NCBI GenBank assembly: GCA_903845115.1
Contig: CAIMWE010000211.1
Location: 31,703-95,702 of the forward strand
Source of the DNA: an uncultured Acidobacteriota bacterium
GTDB lineage: Bacteria > Acidobacteriota > Thermoanaerobaculia > UBA5066
Direction: 5' to 3'
Length of the DNA stretch: 64,000 nucleotides
Part shown: positions 55,954 through 64,000 of the stretch, one piece after another
Layout: every line of letters starts with the position of its first letter
Numbering within the stretch: the first letter of the stretch is position 1
Made by a program: the position numbers and the translations under genes
Notes under the pieces: generated by a model
What the model was told of the DNA's origin: nothing
The model's database searches: none
Seen by the model: the letters and a program-made list of their open reading frames with translations, nothing else

Positions 55954-57402
55954 ATGAGCCAGATTCCCCCCATCGCCTCCGGCCATGCCCCCGCCACCCG
56001 CCGCGAGCACGACCTGCTGGGCGAGCGCGACGTTCCGGCCGCCGCCCTCTACGGCGTCCAGACGCTCCGCGCCGTCGAGAACTTCGCCATCACCGGCATC
56101 CCGCTGTCGCACTACCCCCTCTTCGTGAGGGCGCTGGCGATGGTGAAGCTGGCCGCCGCCCGGGCGAACCTGAAGCTCGGCGTGCTCGAGCCGCCCGTCG
56201 CCGACGCGATCGAGCGGGCCGCCCAGGAGGTGATCGACGGGAAGTGGCACGAGCACTTCGTCGTCGACATGGTCCAGGGGGGCGCCGGCACCTCGACGAA
56301 CATGAACGCGAACGAGGTGATCGCGAACCGCGCCCTCGAGCTGCTTGGGCACGCGCGAGGCGAGTACACGCACTGCCACCCGAACAACCACGTCAACCTC
56401 TCCCAGTCGACGAACGACGTCTACCCGACGGCGATCCGGGTCGCCTCGATCCTCGCCCTCCGCTCCCTCGTCTCGGCCCTCGAGACGCTCGAGAACGAGC
56501 TGGACGCGAAGGGAACCGAGTTCCAGCGGGTCCTGAAGATGGGCCGCACCCAGCTCCAGGACGCGGTCCCGATGACGCTCGGGCAGGAGTTCCGCGCCTT
56601 CGCCGTGACGACCGGCGAGGACATCGCGCGCCTCCGCGAGACGGTCCGCCTCTTTTACGAGGTCAACCTGGGCGGCACTGCCATCGGCACCGGGATCAAC
56701 GCCGACCCGCGCTATCCGCGCCTCGCGGTGGCCGAGCTGCGGGAAGTCACCGGGCTCGACCTCGTCCTGGCCGAGAACCTCGTGGAGGCGACGCCGGACA
56801 CGGGCGCCTACGTCATGTTCTCCGGCGTCCTGAAGCGGACCGCCGTGAAGCTCTCTAAGATGTGCAACGACCTCCGGCTCCTCTCCTCCGGGCCGCGCTG
56901 CGGCTTCGGGGAGATCAACCTGCCCCCGATGCAGCCGGGGTCGAGCATCATGCCGGGGAAGGTGAACCCGGTGATTCCCGAGGTGGTCAACCAGGTCGCC
57001 TTCCAGGTGATCGGGAACGACCTGACGATCACGCTCGCGGCCGAGGCGGGCCAGCTCCAGCTGAACGTGATGGAGCCGATCCTCGTCTTCAACCTCTTCC
57101 AGTCGGTGGAGATGCTGACCGCCGCCGCCTCGACGCTCACCGAGCGCTGCATCCGGGGGATCACCGCGAACGTCGAGCGGTGCCTCGAGATGGTGGAGCA
57201 CTCGATCGCGATCGTCACCGCGGTCGTCCCGGCCATCGGCTACGAGAAGGCGTCGGAGGTGGCCAAGGAGGCCCTCGCGACCGGGAAGCCGGTCCGCGAG
57301 ATCATCCTGGCCAAGGGGTATCTGACGGCCGCCGAGCTGGACGACCTCCTCTCGATCGAGGGGATGACGAAGCCGCGGGCGATGGCGAAGAAGACGACCT
57401 GA
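55954..57402 (+). CDS. aspA: Aspartate ammonia-lyase
   Basis: 482 residues from ATG at 55954; an ATG at 55939 would add five residues. Family motifs: GAGTSTNMNANEVIANRA, HVNLSQSTNDVYPTA, and the signature GSSIMPGKVNPVIPEVVN, where VIPEVVN marks aspartase rather than fumarase. It deaminates aspartate to fumarate and ammonia. It could feed carbon from Asp released by the S46 peptidase encoded earlier. Length is normal. Confidence 0.92.
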   Translation: MSQIPPIASGHAPATRREHDLLGERDVPAAALYGVQTLRAVENFAITGIPLSHYPLFVRALAMVKLAAARANLKLGVLEPPVADAIERAAQEVIDGKWHEHFVVDMVQGGAGTSTNMNANEVIANRALELLGHARGEYTHCHPNNHVNLSQSTNDVYPTAIRVASILALRSLVSALETLENELDAKGTEFQRVLKMGRTQLQDAVPMTLGQEFRAFAVTTGEDIARLRETVRLFYEVNLGGTAIGTGINADPRYPRLAVAELREVTGLDLVLAENLVEATPDTGAYVMFSGVLKRTAVKLSKMCNDLRLLSSGPRCGFGEINLPPMQPGSSIMPGKVNPVIPEVVNQVAFQVIGNDLTITLAAEAGQLQLNVMEPILVFNLFQSVEMLTAAASTLTERCIRGITANVERCLEMVEHSIAIVTAVVPAIGYEKASEVAKEALATGKPVREIILAKGYLTAAELDDLLSIEGMTKPRAMAKKTT

Positions 57403-57423
57403 AGGTCTCCGAACTGGCGGCCA

Positions 57424-58044
57424 TCAGCCCTTCGGCGGGACCTTCCGGCGGGGCGCCTTCTTGGGGCGGGGAGCTTCGAGCCAGCGGTCCAGGCTCTCCA
57501 GGACCTCGGGAGCTTCGAGCAGGTCCGCGAACGCTGCCGTGACGGAACGGATTCGCTTCCGGTCGATCCCGGGGTTCGCGGCGATCAGCCCTTCGATGTC
57601 CACGATGTCCCGGGGCCGGCCGGCGATGGCCTTCAGGACGACGAGATCCTCCGGTGTCGCGACCGGGATCTCGAGGCCCTTGGCCCTCATCGTCCTCGCC
57701 CGCCGCACGGCCTCCTCCTCGAACGGGAGGAAGCCAATCGACAGGTCGATCGGAACCCCCGTTCCGTCGTGCCGGAGCAAGAGCACGCGGCTCTTCTCGG
57801 CGAAGCCAGCGGCGTCCGGCAGGCGCGGAGAGAGTCCCGCTCTTCTTGCCCGGCGGAGAGCTTCCCGAATGGACATCCCGCCCAGAAGGACAATCCCGTC
57901 GATGTCCTGAGTGATCCTCGGTCTTCCAACCAATGCCACCGCTAGACCGCCGATGTAGACGTGGTCGAGCGCCTCGGAGCGCAGCCAGCCCTCCAGCGCC
58001 CCGAGGGCCCCGAGGAGGGGCGCGACAGGGTTACGGGCGGGCAA
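57424..58044 (-). CDS. Nucleotidyltransferase-like protein (second cassette)
   Basis: About 206 residues from TTG at 58044; a longer GTG start at 58116 would run far into the neighbour. Motifs: HVYIGGLAVALVGRPRITQDID (G-G ... D-I-D) and third acid in VPIDLSIGF. The C-terminal helices carry the ATPEDLVVLKAIAGRPRDIVD pattern of this family. Like the enzyme at 11928 it belongs to the AbiEii-like or DUF6036 group. It overlaps the end of a 73-residue partner by 14 nt. Sequence identity to the first copy is low, so it is not a recent duplication. Confidence 0.75.
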   Translation of the reverse strand: MPARNPVAPLLGALGALEGWLRSEALDHVYIGGLAVALVGRPRITQDIDGIVLLGGMSIREALRRARRAGLSPRLPDAAGFAEKSRVLLLRHDGTGVPIDLSIGFLPFEEEAVRRARTMRAKGLEIPVATPEDLVVLKAIAGRPRDIVDIEGLIAANPGIDRKRIRSVTAAFADLLEAPEVLESLDRWLEAPRPKKAPRRKVPPKG

Positions 58045-58252
58045 GGGTTCTGCGGCGCAGCTTGGCCCACCGCTTCCTGACAGCAGCGAGCTCACCAGCG
58101 TCCCTCGGATCGTCACGGACGAGCGTCCGGAGCTCGAAGAGCTGCAGCAGCTGATCCAGCCTCTCGTCCGACGTGAGGCGCTGCAACTCCACGTCCTGGA
58201 AGGCGTTCACTGCCGCCCAGCGAGCCCGAAACGACACGCCCGTTTCCTGCAT
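58031..58252 (-). CDS. Small partner of the second nucleotidyltransferase
   Basis: 73 residues, ATG start, no strong ribosome site. Begins MQETGVSFRARWAAVNAFQDVE, then helical ERLDQLLQLFELRTLVRDD and a basic C-terminus (RKRWAKLRRRTLARP). It is upstream of and overlaps the nucleotidyltransferase gene, so it is a probable antitoxin-like or accessory protein. It is unlike the partner at 11710 in sequence despite the same length. Confidence 0.6.
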   Translation of the reverse strand: MQETGVSFRARWAAVNAFQDVELQRLTSDERLDQLLQLFELRTLVRDDPRDAGELAAVRKRWAKLRRRTLARP

Positions 58253-58370
58253 TGGAGACGAGAATACACTGGCGCGTTCCATGGCCCGACCCGGCTGAAA
58301 TGTCCGGCCTGGAGGCTCTCCTCCACCGGACCTGTCGACGGATTCCGCTAACATACAGGAGAGGGAACGG

Positions 58371-59669
58371 ATGGGGCTGGTCGGCCGTGTCGAGGACGTC
58401 GGGCTGGAGGAGGTCCTGCACGTCGTCTCCCGGAGCAGGAAGACGGGGACGCTCGTCCTGAAGAGCGACGAAGGGGCCGTGGCCGTCGTCGTCTTCGTCG
58501 AGGGCAAGGTCATCCAGGCCGCCACGAACGACCTCCGCGACTCGCTCGGAAGCTTGCTCTTCGTGAAAGGCCTCGCCGACGAGAGCAGCCTGAGGAGGGC
58601 GCTCGAGATCCAGAGGGGCCCCAGGAGAGGGATGAAGCTCGGCCAGGTCCTGGTCGAGATGGGCGTCCTCACGCGGGAGCAGCTCGAGGAGACCATTCGC
58701 AAGCACATCGAGAACCTGGTCTGCATGCTCCTGAAGTGGGAAAAGGGGGACTTCAGCTTCGAGACCGAACCGTCGGCGCTGGACGAGGAGCTCCGGAGCG
58801 CCACGAGGGAGCTGGAGATCGACGACGGCCTCAGCACGGAATACCTGCTCGTGGAGAGCGCCCGCCTCCTCGACGAGAGCAACCGGAACGGTCCGGATCC
58901 GGCGGCCGGGCCCGGAGAGACGAGCCGGCCCGCACCGCCAGCGTCCCCCGAGAGCGCGAGCGGAGACAGGAGGCGGCCCGTCGTCGTGGTGACGGAGTAC
59001 CGCCCCTGGGAGACCGCCTCTCCGCCGCCCGTCCCGATCAGGGTGGCGCGGCAGCCAGGCAGCAGGACCCTGCCCGGCAAGCCGAGCGTCGACCCGTCCG
59101 ATCCGCCCCGGCGAGAGCCTTCGCCCGGAGCGGGAGCGGCCCAGCGGCGGCACGAGATGGAGGCTCTCCGCGCGGTGTCCGGGGAGATGCGCACGCAGTC
59201 CAGCTTCACGGGGGTCGCGCTCCTGACGCTCCGCTACGCGAAGAACCTCTTCGGCAGGGCGGCGGTCTTCCGGGTGACCGGAGGGGAGATGACCGAGATC
59301 GGCCAGTTCGGCATGGAGGTGGACGGCAGCTCCCCGGACGCCGGGGCGCGGAAGGTGAAGATGCCCCCGACGGCGAAGTCGGTCCTGGCCGACGTCATCC
59401 GGGACGGGACCTCGAAGAGGGGCCGGACGAAGCCGGGCGGCACCGGGCCGGACGAGTACGTCATGGTCCCGGCGATCTGCGAGGGCAAGGTCACGGCCTT
59501 GCTCTACGGCGACAACGCGCCCGACGGGGCCCCGCTCCCGGCGATCCTCGGCCTCGAGGTCCTGATGCAGGAGGCTGGCCTGATGCTGGAGAAGGCGTCG
59601 CTCCGGAAGCGCCTTCGCGACCTGCAGAAGGCGGAGATGCCGGCGAGCTCCTACTCCCCGCCCAGGTAG
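58371..59669 (+). CDS. DUF4388 protein with C-terminal GAF-like domain
   Basis: 432 residues. DUF4388 (about 1-95): LEEVLHVVSRSRKTGTLVLK, VFVEGKVIQAATNDLRDS, then the helical region LGQVLVEMGVLTREQLEETI. A long Pro/Ser/Arg-rich linker (about 170-265). The C-terminal domain (about 265-415) has GAF-like features: FTGVALLTLRYAKNLFGRAAVF and VPAICEGKVTALLYGD. DUF4388 proteins often work in signalling of predatory or motile bacteria. The 3' end overlaps the convergent livF by 19 nt. Confidence 0.8.
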   Translation: MGLVGRVEDVGLEEVLHVVSRSRKTGTLVLKSDEGAVAVVVFVEGKVIQAATNDLRDSLGSLLFVKGLADESSLRRALEIQRGPRRGMKLGQVLVEMGVLTREQLEETIRKHIENLVCMLLKWEKGDFSFETEPSALDEELRSATRELEIDDGLSTEYLLVESARLLDESNRNGPDPAAGPGETSRPAPPASPESASGDRRRPVVVVTEYRPWETASPPPVPIRVARQPGSRTLPGKPSVDPSDPPRREPSPGAGAAQRRHEMEALRAVSGEMRTQSSFTGVALLTLRYAKNLFGRAAVFRVTGGEMTEIGQFGMEVDGSSPDAGARKVKMPPTAKSVLADVIRDGTSKRGRTKPGGTGPDEYVMVPAICEGKVTALLYGDNAPDGAPLPAILGLEVLMQEAGLMLEKASLRKRLRDLQKAEMPASSYSPPR

Positions 59670-60406
59670 GCCGCCTCGACGCGCGGGTCGTGGAGGAGGG
59701 CGTCGGTGGGTCCTTCCAGAACGAGCCTCCCCGCCTCCAGGACGTAGCCGCGCGACGCGAGCCTGAGAGCGCGCCGGGCGTTCTGCTCCACGAGGAGGAG
59801 CGTCGTCCCGTCCCGGTGGATCTGCTCCAGGATCCCGAAGATCTCCTCCACGAGGCGGGGCGACAGGCCCATCGACGGCTCGTCGAGGAGGAGGAAGCGC
59901 GAGCGGGTCATCAGCGCCCGGCCCACGGCCAGCATCTGCTGCTCGCCTCCGGAGAGGGTCCCTCCCGCCTGGGAGAGGCGCTCCTCGAGGCGGGGAAACA
60001 GGGCGAAGACCCGCTCGTAGTCCTGGGCGAGGTCCGCCCGCGAGCCGCGGGACCAGGAGCCGAGGACGAGGTTCTCTTTCACCGTCAGGTTGGCGAAGAT
60101 GCCCCGTCCCTCGGGGACGTGGGCGACGCCGCGGGCCACGATCTCGTGCGCGGCGACGCCGCGGAGGTCCTTCCCGTGGAACGCGATCCGCCCCGACTTC
60201 GCCGGGACGAGCCCCGAGATCGCCCGGAGGAGGGTCGACTTCCCCGCCCCGTTCGCGCCGATCAGCGTGACGATCTCCCCCTCGTGGACCGAGATCGAGA
60301 GGCCGCGGAGGGCCTTGATTCCGCCGTAGGCCACGACGAGGTCGTCGACGGCGAGAAGGGGGGCCCCCGCCGGAGCGGCGGCGGGCGGCGAGCCGGCGTC
60401 GCTCAC
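59651..60406 (-). CDS. livF: Branched-chain amino-acid ABC transporter ATPase LivF
   Basis: 251 residues, GTG start overlapping the livG stop. Walker A GANGAGKST, signature LSGGEQQMLAVGRAL, Walker B FLLLDEPSMGLSP, H-loop LLLVEQN. The Q-loop region VPEGRGIF matches LivF. Last gene of the liv operon. Confidence 0.95.
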   Translation of the reverse strand: MSDAGSPPAAAPAGAPLLAVDDLVVAYGGIKALRGLSISVHEGEIVTLIGANGAGKSTLLRAISGLVPAKSGRIAFHGKDLRGVAAHEIVARGVAHVPEGRGIFANLTVKENLVLGSWSRGSRADLAQDYERVFALFPRLEERLSQAGGTLSGGEQQMLAVGRALMTRSRFLLLDEPSMGLSPRLVEEIFGILEQIHRDGTTLLLVEQNARRALRLASRGYVLEAGRLVLEGPTDALLHDPRVEAAYLGGE

Positions 60407-61170
60407 GGCACGTCCCCGCCGAGGTAGGCCGCCACCACCTTCGGGTTCGTCCGGATCTCCTCCGGCGTCCCCTCGGCGATCGTCTCGCCGAACTCCAGGA
60501 CGACGATCCGCTCGGCCGCCCCCATCACCATCTTCATCTGGTGCTCGATGAGGAGGACCGTCAGCGCGAACTCCCTCCGGAGGCGGAGGATCAGCCCCAT
60601 CATCTCCTCCACCTCGGCGGGGTTCATCCCCGCGGCCGGCTCGTCGAGCAGGAGGAGCGAGGGGCGGGTGGCGAGGGCGCGGGCGATCTCCAGGCGGCGC
60701 TGGCGCCCGTACGGCAGGTTGCGAGCGACCGTCTCCGCGTCCCCGTCCAGCCCGAGCGCGGCGAGGTACCGGCGGGAGGAGTCGACCACCTCCCGTTCGT
60801 CGCGCCGGCAGCCGGGAGTCCGGAGGAGGGCGCTCCAGATGGAGGTGGGGGTCCGGCCGAAGTGCGCGGCCCGGACGTTGTCCAGGACGGTCAGGTCCCG
60901 GAAGAGCCGGATGTTCTGGAACGTCCGGGCGATCCCCCCGTCCACGATCCGGTGCGGCGGCAGGCCCGCGAGGCTCTCGCCCCGGAACCGGATCGTCCCG
61001 GCGTCCGGCGGGTAGACCCCGGAGATCAGGTTGAAGACGGTCGTCTTCCCGGCGCCGTTCGGGCCGATGAGGGCGACCAGCTCCCCCTCCCCGAGTGTCA
61101 GGTCGAAGCCGGTGACCGCCCTGATCCCCCCGAACGACCGCGAGACCCCTTCGACCGCGAGGAGGCTCAC
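60403..61170 (-). CDS. livG: Branched-chain amino-acid ABC transporter ATPase LivG
   Basis: 255 residues, GTG start. Walker A GPNGAGKTT, Q-loop RTFQNIRLF, signature-like LPYGRQRRLEIARALA, Walker B SLLLLDEPAAGMNP and H-loop LLIEHQM. The N-P-x-E and EHDM-like ending type fit LivG. Overlaps livM and livF. Confidence 0.95.
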   Translation of the reverse strand: MSLLAVEGVSRSFGGIRAVTGFDLTLGEGELVALIGPNGAGKTTVFNLISGVYPPDAGTIRFRGESLAGLPPHRIVDGGIARTFQNIRLFRDLTVLDNVRAAHFGRTPTSIWSALLRTPGCRRDEREVVDSSRRYLAALGLDGDAETVARNLPYGRQRRLEIARALATRPSLLLLDEPAAGMNPAEVEEMMGLILRLRREFALTVLLIEHQMKMVMGAAERIVVLEFGETIAEGTPEEIRTNPKVVAAYLGGDVP

Positions 61171-62159
61171 CGCGGCTCCCCGCCCTTCTTTGCCCCGTCC
61201 CGCTCGCCGCGCGGGCGGAGGAAGGAGAGCTCCCTGAACCCGAGGATTCCGCGCGGCTTCGTGAACATCAGGAGGATCAGGAGGAGCGGCGCAAAGACGA
61301 GCCGCCACTCCTGCGCGATGCCGACCGACTGGAGCGCCGGGCGGAGCCCCTCCAGGACCAGCGTGTAGACGGTCGCGCCGAGGAGCGACCCCCCCAGGCT
61401 CCCGATCCCCCCGAGGTAGACCATCACCAGCATGTCGGTCGACTTCAGGAGGGTGAACGCGCGGGGGTTGATGAACTGGATCTCGTGGGCGAAGAGGCCG
61501 CCGGCGATCCCCGCGAGGAAGGCCGAGACGGTGAAGGTGACGACCTTCACGCGCCGCGTGTCGACCCCCACGAGCCCGGCCGCCGTCTCGTCCTCGCGGA
61601 TCGAGAGGACGCCGCGCCCCCACCTGGAGTAGACGAGGTTCCGCGCCAGCCAGACCGAGAAGACGACCGACGCGAAGACCCACCCGAGGGAGGTGAGCCG
61701 GTCCATCCCCATGAAGCCCCGGGGGCCGCCGAGCGCCGGGAGGTTCTCCAGGACGCTCTTGACGATCATCAGGAACGCCAGCGTGACGATGGCGAGGTAG
61801 TCCCCCCGCGTCTTGAACGACGGGAACGCGAGCCCGAGGCCCGCTACCGCCGCGACGGCGCCGCCGGCCAGGAGTGCCAGCGGGAAGAGCGCCGGCGAGG
61901 CCTCGCGCGGGAAGACCCAGACGGTGAGGATCGACGCGGTGTAGGCGCCGACTGCCATGAACCCCGCGTGACCGACGCTGAACTCGCCCATGTAGCCGTT
62001 CACGAGGTTCAGGCTGACGGCCAGGATCATGTTGATCCCGACGTAGCTGATGACCAGCTGGAGATAGGGGGAGACCCAGCCGGTCTGCGGGAGGACCAGC
62101 GCCACCACCAGTCCGAGGACCAGGAGCACGGGAAGGGAGAGGAGGCGGGAGCGGAGCAC
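61167..62159 (-). CDS. livM: Branched-chain amino-acid ABC transporter permease LivM
   Basis: 330 residues, GTG start sharing one base with the livH stop. Eight to ten transmembrane helices; LivM motifs NLVNGYMGEFSVGHAGFMAVGA and the coupling-loop YSRWGRGVLSIREDETAA, ending GGIGSLGGSLLGA and FTKPRGILG. The C-terminus is charged. Confidence 0.94.
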   Translation of the reverse strand: MLRSRLLSLPVLLVLGLVVALVLPQTGWVSPYLQLVISYVGINMILAVSLNLVNGYMGEFSVGHAGFMAVGAYTASILTVWVFPREASPALFPLALLAGGAVAAVAGLGLAFPSFKTRGDYLAIVTLAFLMIVKSVLENLPALGGPRGFMGMDRLTSLGWVFASVVFSVWLARNLVYSRWGRGVLSIREDETAAGLVGVDTRRVKVVTFTVSAFLAGIAGGLFAHEIQFINPRAFTLLKSTDMLVMVYLGGIGSLGGSLLGATVYTLVLEGLRPALQSVGIAQEWRLVFAPLLLILLMFTKPRGILGFRELSFLRPRGERDGAKKGGEPR

Positions 62160-63070
62160 TAGACTTTCTGGGCCGCCGGGCTCCCCAGGATCCCGGTGGG
62201 CCGGAAGACGAGGAGGACCAGGAGGAGCGAGAAGGCCACCATGTCGCGGTAGGTCGACGAGCGGAGGAAGACCGGCGTGAAGATCTCGACCGCTCCGAGG
62301 AGGAAGCCGCCCAGCATCGCGCCGCGAACGTTCCCGATCCCGCCCACGACGGCCGAGATGAAGGCCCACCAGCCGATCCGGATCCCCATGTAGGGGTCGA
62401 TCGTGTAGGTCATCCCGTAGAGGGTCCCGCCGACGGCGGCGACGGCCGCCCCGATAGCGAAGGTCATCGAGACGATCCGGTCGACCGGGACCCCCATCAG
62501 CGGGACGAGCGCGCTGTCCCACGAGATGGCCCGCATGGCGATCCCGATGCGCGTGTGCCGGACGAGGAGGTCCAGGCCGACCATCGCCGTGGCTGAGACG
62601 AGGATCGTCACGATCTGGACGGCCGAGAAGGCGACCCCTCCCCAGACGATCGTCGTCGACGGGATGAGCTGGGGGAGCATCCGCGGCGACGGCCCGACCG
62701 GCTTGAAGGCGATCGCCAGGTTCTCCAGGAGGAGGCCCACCGCGAGCGCCGTGATCACCAGGGACATCCGCGGCGCCCGCCGGAGCGGACGGTAGGCCAC
62801 CCGCTCGATCCCCACCGCCAGGAGCGCCGTCGCGAACATGGAGGCGAGAAGGGTCGCGGCGAAGACCACGGCCGGGGCGAGATGGAGCTGCGAGCCGATC
62901 AGCGCCGTGGAGACGAAGAACGCCACGTAGCCGGAGACCATGAAGACGTCGCCGTGGGCGAAGTTGATCATGGTCAGGATCCCGTAGACCATCGTGTAGC
63001 CGAGCGCGATCAGCGCGTACACGCTTCCAACCTGCAGCGCGTTCAGCGCCTGCTGGAGGTAGAACCTCAT
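62159..63070 (-). CDS. livH: Branched-chain amino-acid ABC transporter permease LivH
   Basis: 303 residues, ATG start. LivH motifs: YALIALGYTMVYGILTMINF, HGDVFMVSGY, RHTRIGIAMRAISWD and GGIGNVRGAMLGG. Forms the membrane channel with LivM. Lies 24 nt after the binding-protein gene. Confidence 0.94.
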   Translation of the reverse strand: MRFYLQQALNALQVGSVYALIALGYTMVYGILTMINFAHGDVFMVSGYVAFFVSTALIGSQLHLAPAVVFAATLLASMFATALLAVGIERVAYRPLRRAPRMSLVITALAVGLLLENLAIAFKPVGPSPRMLPQLIPSTTIVWGGVAFSAVQIVTILVSATAMVGLDLLVRHTRIGIAMRAISWDSALVPLMGVPVDRIVSMTFAIGAAVAAVGGTLYGMTYTIDPYMGIRIGWWAFISAVVGGIGNVRGAMLGGFLLGAVEIFTPVFLRSSTYRDMVAFSLLLVLLVFRPTGILGSPAAQKV

Positions 63071-63094
63071 CGAGGAAGGCTTACCGGCCCGGCC

Positions 63095-64000
63095 TCAGGG
63101 CTTGGCCGTCTGGAAGTAGGTGTACTTGCCGTCCTTGATCTGGATGACGACGGCGCTCTTGACCGGGTCTCCCGTCCCGTTGAACTCCATCGTCCCGGTC
63201 ACCCCCTCGAAGTTCGAGATCTTCGCCAGGGCATCGCGGACCGCTTGCCGGTCGAGCTTGCCGGCGTTCTGGATGGCCTGGAAGAGGAGGCTGAACGAGT
63301 CCCAGGTGAGGGCGGCGAGATCGTCGGGGACCTTCCCGTACGCCCCCTGGAACTTCTGGATGAAGTCCTTCGCCTTCGGGGTGGCGATGTCCGGGGCGTA
63401 GTGGGTCGTGAAGAACTGCCCCTCGCAGTCGCCGCCGCAGAGGGTCAGGAGCTCGGGGCTCCCCCACCCGTCGCTCCCGAGGATCGGGCCCGTGAAGCCG
63501 AGCTTGCGCGCCTGCTTCACCTGGAGCGGCACCTCGCTGTAGTAGTTCGGGAGGAAGAGCGAGTCGGCGCCCGCCTGCTGGATCTTCGTCAGGAGGGCCG
63601 AGAAGTCCTTGTCGCCCGTCGTGTACGACTCGAACGCGGCCAGCTCGATCCCCCGCTTCTTGAGGCTCTTCCCGTAGACCTCCGCGATCCCCTTGTTGTA
63701 CTCGGAGGCCACGTCGTAGAGGACCGCCGGCTTCTTCGACTTCAGGTGGCTCTCGGCGAAGCCCGCCGCGACGACCCCCTGGAAGTCGTCGATGAAGCAG
63801 GCCCGGAAGACGTACTTCTTCGGCTTGTTCGTCCGGGCGTCGAGCGTCAGCTTCGCCGCCGTCGACCAGGGGCTGATCATCGGGACCTTGGCCGTCTCGG
63901 CCACTTCCGCCGCGGGGATCGCGTTCCGGCTGGCGTTCGGGCCGATCATCGCCAGGACCCCGGCCGAGACCAGCTTCTGGGCCGCCGCCGCCGCGGACTC
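63095..64000 (-). CDS. livJ: Branched-chain amino-acid-binding protein, periplasmic (5' end outside window)
   Basis: The frame is open to the window edge; the signal peptide is not visible. Type I periplasmic-binding fold of the Leu/Ile/Val family: MIGPNASRNAIPAAEV, FIDDFQGVVAAGFAE, PAVLYDVASEYNKGIAEVYG, FSALLTKIQQAGADSLFLP and GWGSPEL. The pocket may accept other amino acids or small organic acids. First gene of the liv operon, so it sets the substrate of the transporter. Confidence 0.9.
   Translation of the reverse strand, partial: ESAAAAAQKLVSAGVLAMIGPNASRNAIPAAEVAETAKVPMISPWSTAAKLTLDARTNKPKKYVFRACFIDDFQGVVAAGFAESHLKSKKPAVLYDVASEYNKGIAEVYGKSLKKRGIELAAFESYTTGDKDFSALLTKIQQAGADSLFLPNYYSEVPLQVKQARKLGFTGPILGSDGWGSPELLTLCGGDCEGQFFTTHYAPDIATPKAKDFIQKFQGAYGKVPDDLAALTWDSFSLLFQAIQNAGKLDRQAVRDALAKISNFEGVTGTMEFNGTGDPVKSAVVIQIKDGKYTYFQTAKP

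Overview
The window is about 64 kb of gene-dense, very GC-rich bacterial DNA with short intergenic gaps, frequent GTG/TTG starts and many 4-bp ATGA/GTGA stop-start overlaps. The cell plan is Gram-negative: TolC-RND efflux, an MCE/Mla lipid transporter, several lipobox proteins and periplasmic proteases. The mix of a TFDAPGA-repeat exported protein, an S46 dipeptidyl-peptidase, a class D-type sortase, DUF4388 and RsmH outside the division cluster suggests an acidobacterium-like soil or sediment organism. That placement is inference. No rRNA operon, CRISPR array, transposase, integrase or prophage was seen.

1-4911: a translationally coupled chemosensory set (CheA with C-terminal receiver, CheB, and a three-receiver hybrid kinase whose phospho-acceptor histidine is replaced by serine). 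5156-12527: a patchy accessory stretch with a frameshifted AAA_14/DUF4143 ATPase, a seven-repeat exported protein, two small divergent genes (one a double-glycine leader peptide), a methyltransferase, an Lcl/DUF1566 protein, an HtrA protease and a small-protein/nucleotidyltransferase pair. 12576-18937: a TetR-controlled TolC-MFP-RND efflux operon with a candidate operator. 18940-22236: two divergent secreted phosphatases or phosphodiesterases. 22266-26814: a PAS histidine kinase, an RsmH, and a GluR0-like ligand-gated potassium channel.

26825-32257: a single-polypeptide topoisomerase III-RecQ-HRDC fusion, an EamA permease and an orphan VapB-like antitoxin lacking a normal start codon. 32292-35885: the MCE operon (STAS-MlaE, MlaF, MlaD, PqiC-like lipoprotein). 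36007-42762: an MscS-type channel, a sortase, an Ala/Lys-rich lipoprotein, glutamine synthetase, a double-CDGSH protein and a DODA-type dioxygenase. 42882-47901: a coupled peptide and sulfur amino-acid cassette (PLP lyase, S46 peptidase, MFS/POT-like transporter).

47885-57402: housekeeping genes: ThpR-like enzyme, zinc ribbon, tRNA(CAT), tilS-hpt-ftsH-folP, an acetyl-CoA synthetase with an N-terminal STAS domain, and aspartate ammonia-lyase. 57424-64000: a second nucleotidyltransferase/small-protein pair, a DUF4388 protein and the liv branched-chain amino-acid ABC operon, cut by the window end.

The most unusual items are the STAS-acetyl-CoA synthetase fusion, the Top3-RecQ fusion, the GluR0-like channel, the leader-peptide gene and the two nucleotidyltransferase cassettes.
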